32,083 nucleotides of DNA from an uncultured Oscillospiraceae bacterium (GTDB lineage: Bacteria > Bacillota > Clostridia > Oscillospirales > Ruminococcaceae), in assembly GCA_934488695.1 (NCBI GenBank), contig CAKSSH010000015.1:1-32083 (forward strand), read 5' to 3'. Shown in pieces: positions 1 to 7,309 of the stretch. The first letter of the stretch is position 1; every line of letters starts with the position of its first letter. Below the pieces are notes generated by a model that saw only the letters and a program-made list of their open reading frames with translations, was not told where the DNA came from and searched no databases. The translations under genes were made by a program, and so were the position numbers.

Positions 1-14
1 TATTCGGAAAACTG

Positions 15-44
15 AAAAGCCGCCCGCTTAAGCGGGCGGCTTTT
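15..44. terminator. Bidirectional intrinsic terminator
   Basis: A perfect 13-bp inverted repeat (15-27 and 32-44) around a TTAA loop. It is G+C-rich in the core and flanked by A4 on one side and T5 on the other. It can end transcripts from an unseen gene on the left and from queT on the minus strand. Confidence 0.85.
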
Positions 45-81
45 TGTGATATGATCCCCAAAAACTCCAATTTGTATCCTT

Positions 82-603
82 TTATTTTTTTCTCTTTAAA
101 ATCTCCTGACATCCCCGCAGCAGCACAAGCCCGCCGAGATAGCAGCACGCCGCCTCACCGGCGGCAATATACCCACAGCTGAGCAGAAAGCCCGTCCAGC
201 TCGGCCGACCCAAATATAAAAAGGTCATTTCCGCCCCAACCATCAGCGCATTGAAAACGACCGGCGGCAAAGGCACCAACAAATACAGACGCCGCCCCCG
301 AAAACGTCGACCGATAGCTGCTGTTGCCATCGCCGCCAAAAAAGTGGCCGCACTGCCGACCGCACAATCAATAAAACCCAATGGATTGAGACCGCTCAAA
401 AGCCCGATTAAATTGGAAAGAAAGCAGCCAAGCGTCAGCCCTGCAATCGCCGGCGAATAAATCGCCGGCAGCACACACAGCACCTCGGAAAACCGAAGCT
501 GTACCGCCCCGAAGCTCAGCGGCGGAAACGCAAAGCACAGCGCCGTGTAAAGTGCCGCAATCAACGCACCGCCGGTCAAATCCGAAAGCTTTTTTGTTTT
601 CAT
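82..603 (-). CDS. queT: QueT-family ECF transporter S component (queuosine precursor uptake)
   Basis: The 173-residue product is very hydrophobic, with about five or six membrane segments. It has the QueT-type patterns QLRFSEVLCVLP (about residues 36-47) and LGCFLSNLIG (about 58-67). QueT proteins are substrate-binding S components of energy-coupling factor transporters. They are thought to import a queuosine precursor such as preQ1, working with a shared ECF ATPase/T module that is not in this window. The ATG start follows an AGAGGGGGAG ribosome site and a consensus promoter about 30 bases upstream, so it is monocistronic with a short leader. No preQ1 riboswitch fits between promoter and start. 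queA, a later step of queuosine synthesis, lies at 28800-29825. The family is confident. The exact substrate is inferred from the family. Confidence 0.88.
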   Translation of the reverse strand: MKTKKLSDLTGGALIAALYTALCFAFPPLSFGAVQLRFSEVLCVLPAIYSPAIAGLTLGCFLSNLIGLLSGLNPLGFIDCAVGSAATFLAAMATAAIGRRFRGRRLYLLVPLPPVVFNALMVGAEMTFLYLGRPSWTGFLLSCGYIAAGEAACCYLGGLVLLRGCQEILKRKK

Positions 604-629
604 AAAGCCGTCTCCCCCTCTTCTTTCCT

Positions 630-658
630 ATTATACCTGCCGCCGCCCGCTTTGGCAA
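630..658 (-). promoter_or_regulatory. Sigma-A promoter of queT
   Basis: Read on the minus strand: TTGCCA (653-658), a 17-base spacer, TATAAT (630-635). The start of transcription would be about 20 bases before the queT ATG, which leaves room only for the ribosome site. Confidence 0.75.
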
Positions 659-724
659 GAGCCGCCCCTCTTAAAGTTTAAAAATTGTTTACACCTATTT
701 CACACATTTTTCCCTACCTCCCGT

Positions 725-735
725 TATAATATAAT
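725..735 (+). promoter_or_regulatory. Probable -10 region ahead of cca leader
   Basis: Two overlapping TATAAT boxes (725-730 and 730-735) lie in an A+T-rich stretch. No good -35 hexamer sits at the right distance; TTTACA at 688-693 is too far. The promoter is therefore likely but incompletely defined. Confidence 0.45.
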
Positions 736-739
736 CAGG

Positions 740-850
740 CTTTAGGCTCCCCCGCAAGGGCTTAAAGCAAAAAGGATCTTTTTCATGGTGTCCTTTCCGG
801 ACATCGGACCCGCATCGGTTCACCCTCCCGATGCGGGTTTTCCTTTTATC
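740..850 (+). promoter_or_regulatory. Structured leader with intrinsic terminator before cca
   Basis: Three hairpins follow the TATAAT boxes. The first pairs GCTTTA (740-745) with TAAAGC (764-769) and has an inner CCC/GGG stem. The second is TGTCC/GGACA near 789-803. The third is an 11-bp terminator stem (808-818 and 828-838) followed by a T-rich run. Transcripts from this promoter should stop before cca unless the terminator is bypassed, so this may be an attenuator or a small RNA. It matches no riboswitch class that I can recognise. Confidence 0.5.
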
Positions 851-922
851 AAAATACCGTTCTTGAAAAAAGAGCGTAAATCAGGTAAAATAAAAGAAAG
901 ACAAGTAAAAAGGGGGATTTCG

Positions 923-2152
923 ATGAAGCTGCCGCCGTCTGTTGAAGCAGTTCTTTGCGCCTTGGAACAGGCCGGCCATCCCGCTTACCTGGTCGGCGGC
1001 TGTGTCCGAGATATGCTGCTCGGCCGTCCCTGCCATGATTACGATATCGCCACCGCAGCACGGCCGGAACAGGTCCACGCCGTTTTAAACCGCTATCCGG
1101 TGCTCGACACCGGTCTTGCCCACGGCACCGTCACCGTTCTGCTGCCGGAAACTGCCGTCGAAATAACCACCTTTCGCCGCGAATCGGCTTACGCCGACCA
1201 TCGTCGCCCGACGAGCGTTTCCTTTTCGGCAACCCTGTCACAGGATCTGTCCCGCCGGGACTTTACCGTCAATGCCATGGCCATGGACCGTCGCGGCCGC
1301 CTTTTTGATCCGTATCACGGCCGACAGGATCTGTCAAACGGCATTCTACGCTGCGTCGGAGACCCTCGGGAACGGTTCTCCGAGGACGCTTTGCGTATCC
1401 TCCGAGCCATTCGCTTTGCCGCCGTTCTGCGCTTTTCGCCGGAAGAAAACACCGCCCGCTGCTTAAAAGAGCTCTGCCCGCTGTTAAAATATGTCTCTCG
1501 GGAGCGCATTTTGTCTGAACTGCATCTCCTGTTGTGCGCCCCCGGCGCCGCCGCGGTTTTAAAAGAATTTGCCCTCCCGCTTTCCAAAGCGCTGCCCTTA
1601 CCGCCGGCAATCCTTCAAAAATCCGCCGCCGGCATCGACCGCCTGCCGCAAAATTTTTGCCTGCGGCTGTCTTTTCTGTTCTATCTTGCGGGTCTCGACA
1701 CAGAGCAGGCGCGCAAAATATTAGGCGCCCTGCGCACCTCTCGGCAGCTGCGCGACAATGTCTGTGCCCGCCTCGGCGCCTTGCCCCTCCCGCCCTGCCG
1801 GACCGTCTGCGATACCCGCCGCCTGCTGTGCCGTTTCGGGCCGGATGTTTTGCAGGACGCCCTGCTGATTTCACAAGCCGCCCGGTCAGTCGGTATTCCG
1901 CCGGCTGCCGACCTTGCCCTGCTTACCCGCTTCAAAGAAGAGATCCTGCGTCGCGGTGACTGCTGCCGTCTCGCCGACCTGAACATCACCGGCCGCGACC
2001 TTGTCGCCCTCGGCTTGCAAGGCCCCGCCATCGGCTCCACTCTGCGTGCCTTGCTGGATGCCGTCATCGACGGCCGTCTGAAAAACGACCGGGATGCGCT
2101 CTGTCGCGCTGCCCTGCTGCTGCACCCGCCCAAAGACCGTTCCGCCCCGTAA
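923..2152 (+). CDS. cca: CCA tRNA nucleotidyltransferase
   Basis: The enzyme adds or repairs the 3' CCA end of tRNAs using CTP and ATP. The 409-residue product carries the class II nucleotidyltransferase head: LVGGCVRD (residues 23-30), then the metal-binding DYD (Asp39, Asp41). RRDFTVNAMAMD and SEDALRILRAIRFA, which form the nucleotide-template and neck regions, follow. The C-terminal half is helical and poorly conserved, as usual. I chose ATG 923 because AAAGGGGG lies just upstream. An in-frame ATG at 785 would add 46 residues whose codons run through the terminator hairpin, and these look non-coding. The third codon positions are strongly G+C-rich compared with the next operon. The gene appears to stand alone. 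Confidence 0.93.
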   Translation: MKLPPSVEAVLCALEQAGHPAYLVGGCVRDMLLGRPCHDYDIATAARPEQVHAVLNRYPVLDTGLAHGTVTVLLPETAVEITTFRRESAYADHRRPTSVSFSATLSQDLSRRDFTVNAMAMDRRGRLFDPYHGRQDLSNGILRCVGDPRERFSEDALRILRAIRFAAVLRFSPEENTARCLKELCPLLKYVSRERILSELHLLLCAPGAAAVLKEFALPLSKALPLPPAILQKSAAGIDRLPQNFCLRLSFLFYLAGLDTEQARKILGALRTSRQLRDNVCARLGALPLPPCRTVCDTRRLLCRFGPDVLQDALLISQAARSVGIPPAADLALLTRFKEEILRRGDCCRLADLNITGRDLVALGLQGPAIGSTLRALLDAVIDGRLKNDRDALCRAALLLHPPKDRSAP

Positions 2153-2285
2153 AAAACACACCTAAAAAACAGCCGTTCCCACACAAAAATTGTCCCCCGA
2201 CCACCTGCCCGCGCCCGCTAAATATTTTCGCGCAGACGTGTATTACGACAAAATGAAACTTTTTATTCTTTTTTCTTTAAATATC

Positions 2286-2314
2286 TTGACGAAATGAAAA
2301 AAGTGTGCTATACT
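2286..2314 (+). promoter_or_regulatory. Sigma-A promoter of the V-ATPase operon
   Basis: TTGACG (2286-2291), a 17-base spacer, TATACT (2309-2314): a near-consensus promoter about 110 bases ahead of the first gene of the operon. Confidence 0.85.
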
Positions 2315-2346
2315 ATGGGGCAATTGGATAAGTTTTGTAATGATGA

Positions 2347-2391
2347 GGAACCAGCTGGCTGCAGAGGACACTGGCTCCCTTTTGTTTTTTT
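2347..2391 (+). terminator. Possible attenuator in the V-ATPase leader
   Basis: GGAACCAG (2347-2354) pairs with CTGGCTCC (2371-2378), with one A/C mismatch, and a run of eleven bases that is nearly all T follows. A competing palindrome, CCAGCTGG (2351-2358), overlaps the left arm and could act as an anti-terminator. The hairpin lies between promoter and first gene, so it could set operon expression. The stem is weaker than the other terminators here. Confidence 0.5.
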
Positions 2392-2426
2392 GTGAACAAA
2401 TATGATTTAATAAAGGAGACTGGACG

Positions 2427-3035
2427 ATGGAAGTACAACTCGGAGAGCTTATTGAACAAATCAAAAAGGAGGGCGTAGCCGCTGCCGAAGCGGAAGCCGG
2501 CGCCATAATCGATGCGGCAAAGGCGGACGCCGAAAAGCTGCTTGCAGACGCACAAGCAGAGGCGGATAAAATCCTGGCCGGCGCCAAAGCCGAGACCGAG
2601 CGCATGACAAAGTCAAGTGAAGACGCTATTCGTCAGGCAGGCCGCAATCTGCTGATCTCTTTCAGAGAAAGCGTCGCCAGAGAGCTTCAGGCTATTGTTA
2701 TGGAAAACACAAACGCCGTCTATTCGTCCGACGCGCTTTCCGCGCTGATTATCAGCGTTGTTGAGAGCTGGGCAAAAAAGCCCGAGGCGGAGGATCTTGC
2801 AGTGATTTTGAACACGCAAGACCTAAATAGGTTGGAAGAAACCCTGCTTGCGGCACTGAAAGAAAAAATGCTGAACGGAATCACGCTGAAGGCTAATGAT
2901 CATTTTGACGGCGGATTCCGTATTGCCGTAAATAACGGCAGCGCTTATTATGATTATTCTGCCGAAGCGGTTGTCGATATGCTTTCAAATTATCTTAGCC
3001 CGAGGGTTACCGAACTTTTGAAAGAGGCGAAGTAA
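2427..3035 (+). CDS. atpE: V-type ATP synthase/ATPase subunit E
   Basis: The 202-residue product is the peripheral-stalk subunit that ties the catalytic head to the membrane part. Residues 1 to about 75 are almost purely Ala, Glu, Lys, Asp and Gln, as expected for a long helical coiled coil. The remainder (Leu- and Ile-rich, ending with VVDMLSNYLSPRVTELL) fits the globular C-terminal domain of the E/31-kDa family. The ATG follows AAAGGAG at good spacing. It is the first gene of seven, all on the plus strand with gaps of 0 to 14 bases. No gene for the usual partner stalk subunit G/H is present. The family call rests on composition, size and position more than on sharp motifs. Confidence 0.85.
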   Translation: MEVQLGELIEQIKKEGVAAAEAEAGAIIDAAKADAEKLLADAQAEADKILAGAKAETERMTKSSEDAIRQAGRNLLISFRESVARELQAIVMENTNAVYSSDALSALIISVVESWAKKPEAEDLAVILNTQDLNRLEETLLAALKEKMLNGITLKANDHFDGGFRIAVNNGSAYYDYSAEAVVDMLSNYLSPRVTELLKEAK

Positions 3036-3040
3036 GAACT

Positions 3041-3598
3041 ATGGCTGAATATTATTTGGTTTCGCAGCTGCCGTCTTTGGACGGGATAAGTGAAAATTCG
3101 CCGCTCCCGATTACCGAGGAGCGCTTTGCCGAGCTGTGTAATCGCTTTTTGGGAGAAAAATCGCAGCAAATCATGAAAAAGCTTACCCTGTCTCCTCCGA
3201 AAACCGCCGAAAGCTCGGGGTCTGCTTTGCTTGACGCTTGGAACGAAAGCGAACGAAACCTGCGGTTTGCTCTTGGCAAGGTTCGAGCGGAGCGGCTGAA
3301 GAAACCGTTTGATACGGAAAACAGAATTTTCCCCGTAGAGGACATTAAAGCGGCAAGCACGGCTGCGGAGATGGACAACCCCATGGAAGCGGAAGCATAT
3401 TTAAACCGTTACCGGCTGGAGATTTTAGAAGCACTCAGGCCCATGGATAGTTTCTCGGAGGATTACGTCTTCTATTACGGGCTGAAGTTAAAACTGATTC
3501 TCCGCATAAGACAGTTTGACACAAAGGCCGGAGAAAAAGCATACAAAAATATTTACAACTCCATTTTAAACGGAGATAGGTTGGAGGCAAAAGAATGA
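3041..3598 (+). CDS. DUF2764-family protein of V-ATPase operons
   Basis: The 185-residue product starts with YYLVSQLPSLDG, the pattern seen at the start of DUF2764 proteins. These are found between the E and A genes of compact V-ATPase operons in Bacteroidetes, spirochaetes and chlamydiae. It is soluble, largely helical and charged, with no signal peptide. The gene starts five bases after atpE and its stop overlaps the atpA start (ATGA), which implies translational coupling. The operon lacks a recognisable gene for subunit C, which joins the rotor to the membrane ring. A role as a diverged subunit C or an equivalent stalk part is my inference. No catalytic motif is visible. Confidence 0.75.
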   Translation: MAEYYLVSQLPSLDGISENSPLPITEERFAELCNRFLGEKSQQIMKKLTLSPPKTAESSGSALLDAWNESERNLRFALGKVRAERLKKPFDTENRIFPVEDIKAASTAAEMDNPMEAEAYLNRYRLEILEALRPMDSFSEDYVFYYGLKLKLILRIRQFDTKAGEKAYKNIYNSILNGDRLEAKE

Positions 3599-5364
3599 CC
3601 GAGAATAAAGGAAAGGTAGTAAGCATAAACGGAAACTTGGTGTCGGTAAAGTTTGACGGCAACGTTTCCATGAACGAAATATGTTACGTTTTTGTTGGCG
3701 ATACCGCGCTGAAAAGTGAGGTCATCCGTATAAAGGGCAATATTGCTCAAGTGCAGGTTTATGAAATGACCGACGGCATTCAATGCGGAGACGATGTGGA
3801 ATTTACCGGGGATATGCTCTCGGCAAATCTCGGCCCCGGCTTGCTCGGCCAGATATATGACGGTCTGCAAAACCCGCTGCCTGTTTTGGCGGATCGGGCA
3901 GGCTGGTTCTTAGAAAGAGGTATTTATGCCGAAGGCCTAAATACCGAGAAAAAATGGACGTTTACCCCGACCGCCCAAGTCGGCGACATTGTTCGCGCAG
4001 GCGAATACCTCGGAACGGTTCCAGAAGGCCCGTTTACGCACAAAATTTTTGTCCCCTTTTATCTGCTTGGCAGCTATACGGTAAAATCTGTTGCACAAAA
4101 GGGTGAATACACCGTACAGCAAACGATTGCGGTCATCGCGGATGAGCGCGGACGAGAATTTCCTGTCTCCATGTCCTTCAAGTGGCCTGTTAAACGCGCC
4201 GTAAAATGCTACAGCGAGAGATTGGCCCCTGTTGAGACAATGGAAACCAAGGTGCGCCTTATCGACTCCTTCTTTCCGGTGGCAAAGGGCGGAACTTATT
4301 GTACGCCCGGTCCGTTTGGCGCCGGCAAAACCGTATTGCAGCATACCACGTCAAAATATGCGGATGTGGACATCGTTATCATCGCCGCCTGCGGCGAGCG
4401 TGCCGGCGAGGTTGTCGAAACCCTGAGCGAATTTCCCGAGCTGACCGACCCCAAAACCGGCCGTTCTCTTATGGAGCGCACCATCATTATCTGCAATACG
4501 TCCTCCATGCCCGTCGCCTCCCGTGAGGCCTCGGTTTACACCTCGGTGACGCTTGCCGAATATTACCGGCAAATGGGGCTTCATGTTCTTCTTTTGGCGG
4601 ATTCCACCTCCCGCTGGGCGCAAGCGCTGCGTGAAATGTCCGGCCGCCTGGAGGAAATCCCCGGTGAAGAGGCCTTCCCGGCATACCTTGAATCTTATAT
4701 CGCGGCCTTTTATGAAAGAGCGGGCTATGTCCGCCTGCCTGACGGCTCCACCGGCTCTGTTACGATCGGCGGCACCGTGTCCCCCGCAGGCGGCAACTTT
4801 GAAGAGCCTGTAACACAGGCGACCTTAAAGGTGGTAGGCGCTTTCCACGGTCTCTCCCGTGAACGGTCGGACGCAAGAAAGTATCCCGCCATCGACCCGC
4901 TTATCTCTTGGTCAAAATACAACAGCGTTATTGACAGCGGAAAGCTTAATTTTTGCAAAAACATTCTTCATCACGGCGACGAGATCGGCTCCATGATGAA
5001 GGTGGTCGGCGAAGAAGGCACGACGCTTTTGGACTATATCACCTATCTTAAATCCGAAATGCTCGACGCTGTCTATCTGCAGCAAAACTCTTTTGATTTG
5101 GTCGAAGCAAACTGCGGCAGGGCGCGTCAGCGCTATGTTACCGACAAACTGGTGTATGTCCTGGGCAGCAATTTTGCTATCGAAAACAAGGATGATGCGC
5201 GCAGCTTCTTTAACCGTATGCGCCAGAGATTTATCGACTGGAACTATACCGAGTTTGAAAGCGACGCGTTCAAAAAAGCCGAGGCCGAAATTGACGCACT
5301 GTATCGTCAGGGTGACGGTAAATTATCCGCCTTGGCCGAAAAACTAATAAAGGACGGTGAATGA
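3595..5364 (+). CDS. atpA: V-type ATP synthase/ATPase catalytic subunit A
   Basis: This 589-residue subunit hydrolyses or makes ATP in the A3B3 head. It has the Walker A motif GPFGAGKT near residue 240 and the A-subunit signature ADSTSRWAQALREMSGRLEE. Another family stretch is SSMPVASREASVYTSV, with catalytic-site residues. The stretch at about residues 110-185 is the non-homologous insert that separates A subunits from F-type beta subunits. Length is normal for the family. The start overlaps the stop of the DUF2764 gene by four bases and the stop overlaps the atpB start in the same way, so A and B are translationally coupled. Confidence 0.96.
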   Translation: MTENKGKVVSINGNLVSVKFDGNVSMNEICYVFVGDTALKSEVIRIKGNIAQVQVYEMTDGIQCGDDVEFTGDMLSANLGPGLLGQIYDGLQNPLPVLADRAGWFLERGIYAEGLNTEKKWTFTPTAQVGDIVRAGEYLGTVPEGPFTHKIFVPFYLLGSYTVKSVAQKGEYTVQQTIAVIADERGREFPVSMSFKWPVKRAVKCYSERLAPVETMETKVRLIDSFFPVAKGGTYCTPGPFGAGKTVLQHTTSKYADVDIVIIAACGERAGEVVETLSEFPELTDPKTGRSLMERTIIICNTSSMPVASREASVYTSVTLAEYYRQMGLHVLLLADSTSRWAQALREMSGRLEEIPGEEAFPAYLESYIAAFYERAGYVRLPDGSTGSVTIGGTVSPAGGNFEEPVTQATLKVVGAFHGLSRERSDARKYPAIDPLISWSKYNSVIDSGKLNFCKNILHHGDEIGSMMKVVGEEGTTLLDYITYLKSEMLDAVYLQQNSFDLVEANCGRARQRYVTDKLVYVLGSNFAIENKDDARSFFNRMRQRFIDWNYTEFESDAFKKAEAEIDALYRQGDGKLSALAEKLIKDGE

Positions 5365-6662
5365 GCGTGAATAAAGTATATAACCGAATAGAATCCATTA
5401 CCGGCAGCGTCATTACCGTCCATGCAAACGGCGTTAAGTATAAAGAATTGGCGCAGATCAACACCCGTTTCGGCAAATCCCTGGCGCAGGTAAATAAAAT
5501 TGAGGGAGATGTTGTCTCTCTGCAGGTTTTTGCCGGCGGTCAGGGCGTTTCCACCGGTGACGAGGTTCGTTTTCTCGGTCAAGAAATGCGCGTGTCGTTC
5601 AGTGAGGATCTCCTGGGCCGTATATTTAACGGCTCCGGAGAGCCGAGAGACAAAGGCCCCGCTCTTACCGAGAACATGAAACCCATCGGCGGTCCCTCTG
5701 TTAATCCCACCAAGCGTATTCTTGCAAATCGAATGATGCGAACCAACATTCCCATGATCGATATGTTCAATACCCTGGTCGTTTCTCAAAAATTGCCCAT
5801 TTTCTCCATTTCCGGAGAGCCGTACAACCAGCTTCTTGCCCGTATTGCAATGCAGGCAGAAGCCGACGTGATCGTTCTTGGCGGCATGGGCCTTAAATAT
5901 GACGACTTTCTGTATTTTAAAGACGCGCTTTCCAAAGGCGGCGCTCTTAGCAAAACCGTTATGTTTATTCATACCGCTTCCGATCCTACCGTTGAATGCA
6001 TGATGATTCCCGATATGGCGCTGGCGGTAGCGGAGCAGTTTGCGTTGCAGAATAAAGATGTGTTGGTGCTTCTTACCGATATGACCAACTTTGCCGACGC
6101 CATGAAGGAAATTGCCATTATCAGCGAGCAGGTGCCCTCTAACCGCGGTTATCCCGGCGATCTTTATTCGCAGCTTGCGGCGCGTTATGAAAAGGCGGTT
6201 GACTTTGCCGATTCCGGCTCGGTAACCGTTTTGGCCGTGACAACAATGCCCGGCGATGATGTGACCCACCCCGTCCCCGACAATACCGGGTATATCACCG
6301 AAGGACAATATTACCTGAAGGGCGGCCGCATAGAGCCGTTCGGCTCTCTTTCCCGGCTCAAGCAAAACGTAAACGGTAAAACAAGAAAAGACCACCGCGC
6401 GCTTATGGACGCAATGATTCGTCTGTATTCTTCTTATAAAGAAACGCTCGAAAAGAAAAACATGGGCTTTTCCATGAACCGTTGGGATGAAAAACTGCTG
6501 AAATACGGAGACCTTTTTGAAAGCAAAATGATGTCGCTTTCCGTCAATCTTTCGCTGGAAGATGCGCTTGATTTGGGATGGAAGATTTTAGCGGACTGCT
6601 TTGAAAAAGACGAAACCGGCATCAAGTCAGACCTTATTGACGAGTTTTGGCCTGAGGCTTAA
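5361..6662 (+). CDS. atpB: V-type ATP synthase/ATPase regulatory subunit B
   Basis: The 433-residue non-catalytic partner of subunit A in the hexameric head. In place of a Walker A motif it has ISGEPYNQLLARIAMQAE, the degenerate loop typical of B subunits. GGMGLKYDDFLYFKD and FIHTASDPTVECMMIPDMAL follow; the wording resembles the Bacteroidetes/spirochaete/chlamydia branch more than the Enterococcus NtpB branch. ATG 5361 overlaps the atpA stop and is preceded by AAAGGACGG. It is complete and of family length. Confidence 0.95.
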   Translation: MSVNKVYNRIESITGSVITVHANGVKYKELAQINTRFGKSLAQVNKIEGDVVSLQVFAGGQGVSTGDEVRFLGQEMRVSFSEDLLGRIFNGSGEPRDKGPALTENMKPIGGPSVNPTKRILANRMMRTNIPMIDMFNTLVVSQKLPIFSISGEPYNQLLARIAMQAEADVIVLGGMGLKYDDFLYFKDALSKGGALSKTVMFIHTASDPTVECMMIPDMALAVAEQFALQNKDVLVLLTDMTNFADAMKEIAIISEQVPSNRGYPGDLYSQLAARYEKAVDFADSGSVTVLAVTTMPGDDVTHPVPDNTGYITEGQYYLKGGRIEPFGSLSRLKQNVNGKTRKDHRALMDAMIRLYSSYKETLEKKNMGFSMNRWDEKLLKYGDLFESKMMSLSVNLSLEDALDLGWKILADCFEKDETGIKSDLIDEFWPEA

Positions 6663-6676
6663 GGAGGGCTGTTGTT

Positions 6677-7309
6677 TTGGCAAAAATCAAACTAACTAAA
6701 AACGAGTTAAAGGTACAAAAAGACAACCTCAAAATGTACCGCAGATATTTGCCTACGCTGACACTGAAAAAGCAACAACTCCAATCGGAAATCCACACAA
6801 TCGAAGCCAAGGCCAAGTCCGTGAGAAAACAACGAGAAGACCTTGAATTTGGGTTTAGAGAATGGATTGCTGTTTTTAGTGAAATGGATGCCTTTCCCGA
6901 CGGAATCATAACCGTCAGCAATATTCGCAAAGGAAAAGGAAATATAGCCGGCGTCGATATTCCCACATTTGAAGGCGCGGACTTCAGGAGAGAAGATTAC
7001 GACCTTTACGAAACGCCCCTTTGGGTGGATATTGCCGCCAATCATATGGAAAAGGCCATGTCTCTCGATTTAGAGGCGGACGTGCTGGATGAACAGGTCA
7101 GACTGTTGGGGATTGAACTGCTTGCAACCTCTCAAAGAGTCAACCTGTTTGAAAAGGTTAAAATTCCGGAAACCGAGGCAAATATCAAAAAAATATCGAT
7201 TTATATGGCGGACCAACAGGTCAATGCCGTGGTGCGTTCCAAAATCTCAAAGCGCAAAATAGCCCTTCATAATGCTGTGGCTTCCGAAAAGGAGGTCTGC
7301 TCATTATGA
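6677..7309 (+). CDS. atpD: V-type ATP synthase/ATPase subunit D (central rotor stalk)
   Basis: The 210-residue product is rich in Lys, Glu, Gln and Leu and is predicted to be two long helices that form the rotor shaft inside A3B3. It begins AKIKLTKNELKVQKDNLKMY, matching the family start (KLTKNEL), and ends with a second basic helix. The start codon is TTG (6677), chosen because AGGAGGG lies at suitable spacing and the next ATG would remove the conserved start. The stop overlaps the subunit I start. No separate subunit F gene follows, which is unusual beside Enterococcus or Thermus but normal for the compact operon type. Confidence 0.92.
   Translation: MAKIKLTKNELKVQKDNLKMYRRYLPTLTLKKQQLQSEIHTIEAKAKSVRKQREDLEFGFREWIAVFSEMDAFPDGIITVSNIRKGKGNIAGVDIPTFEGADFRREDYDLYETPLWVDIAANHMEKAMSLDLEADVLDEQVRLLGIELLATSQRVNLFEKVKIPETEANIKKISIYMADQQVNAVVRSKISKRKIALHNAVASEKEVCSL

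Noticed and set aside
604..660. preQ1 riboswitch before queT
   Set aside because: The promoter leaves only about 20 leader bases, and the preQ1 motif is not present.
785..922. 46-residue N-terminal extension of cca from ATG 785
   Set aside because: It runs through the terminator hairpin and has no family match; AAAGGGGG points to ATG 923.
1269..1874. 201-residue open frame antisense to cca
   Set aside because: Arg/Gly/Ala-rich shadow of a G+C-rich gene with no ribosome site or motif.
5307..6395. 362-residue open frame antisense to atpB
   Set aside because: It is a mirror of a well-conserved gene; its His/Gly/Asn-rich composition is not protein-like.
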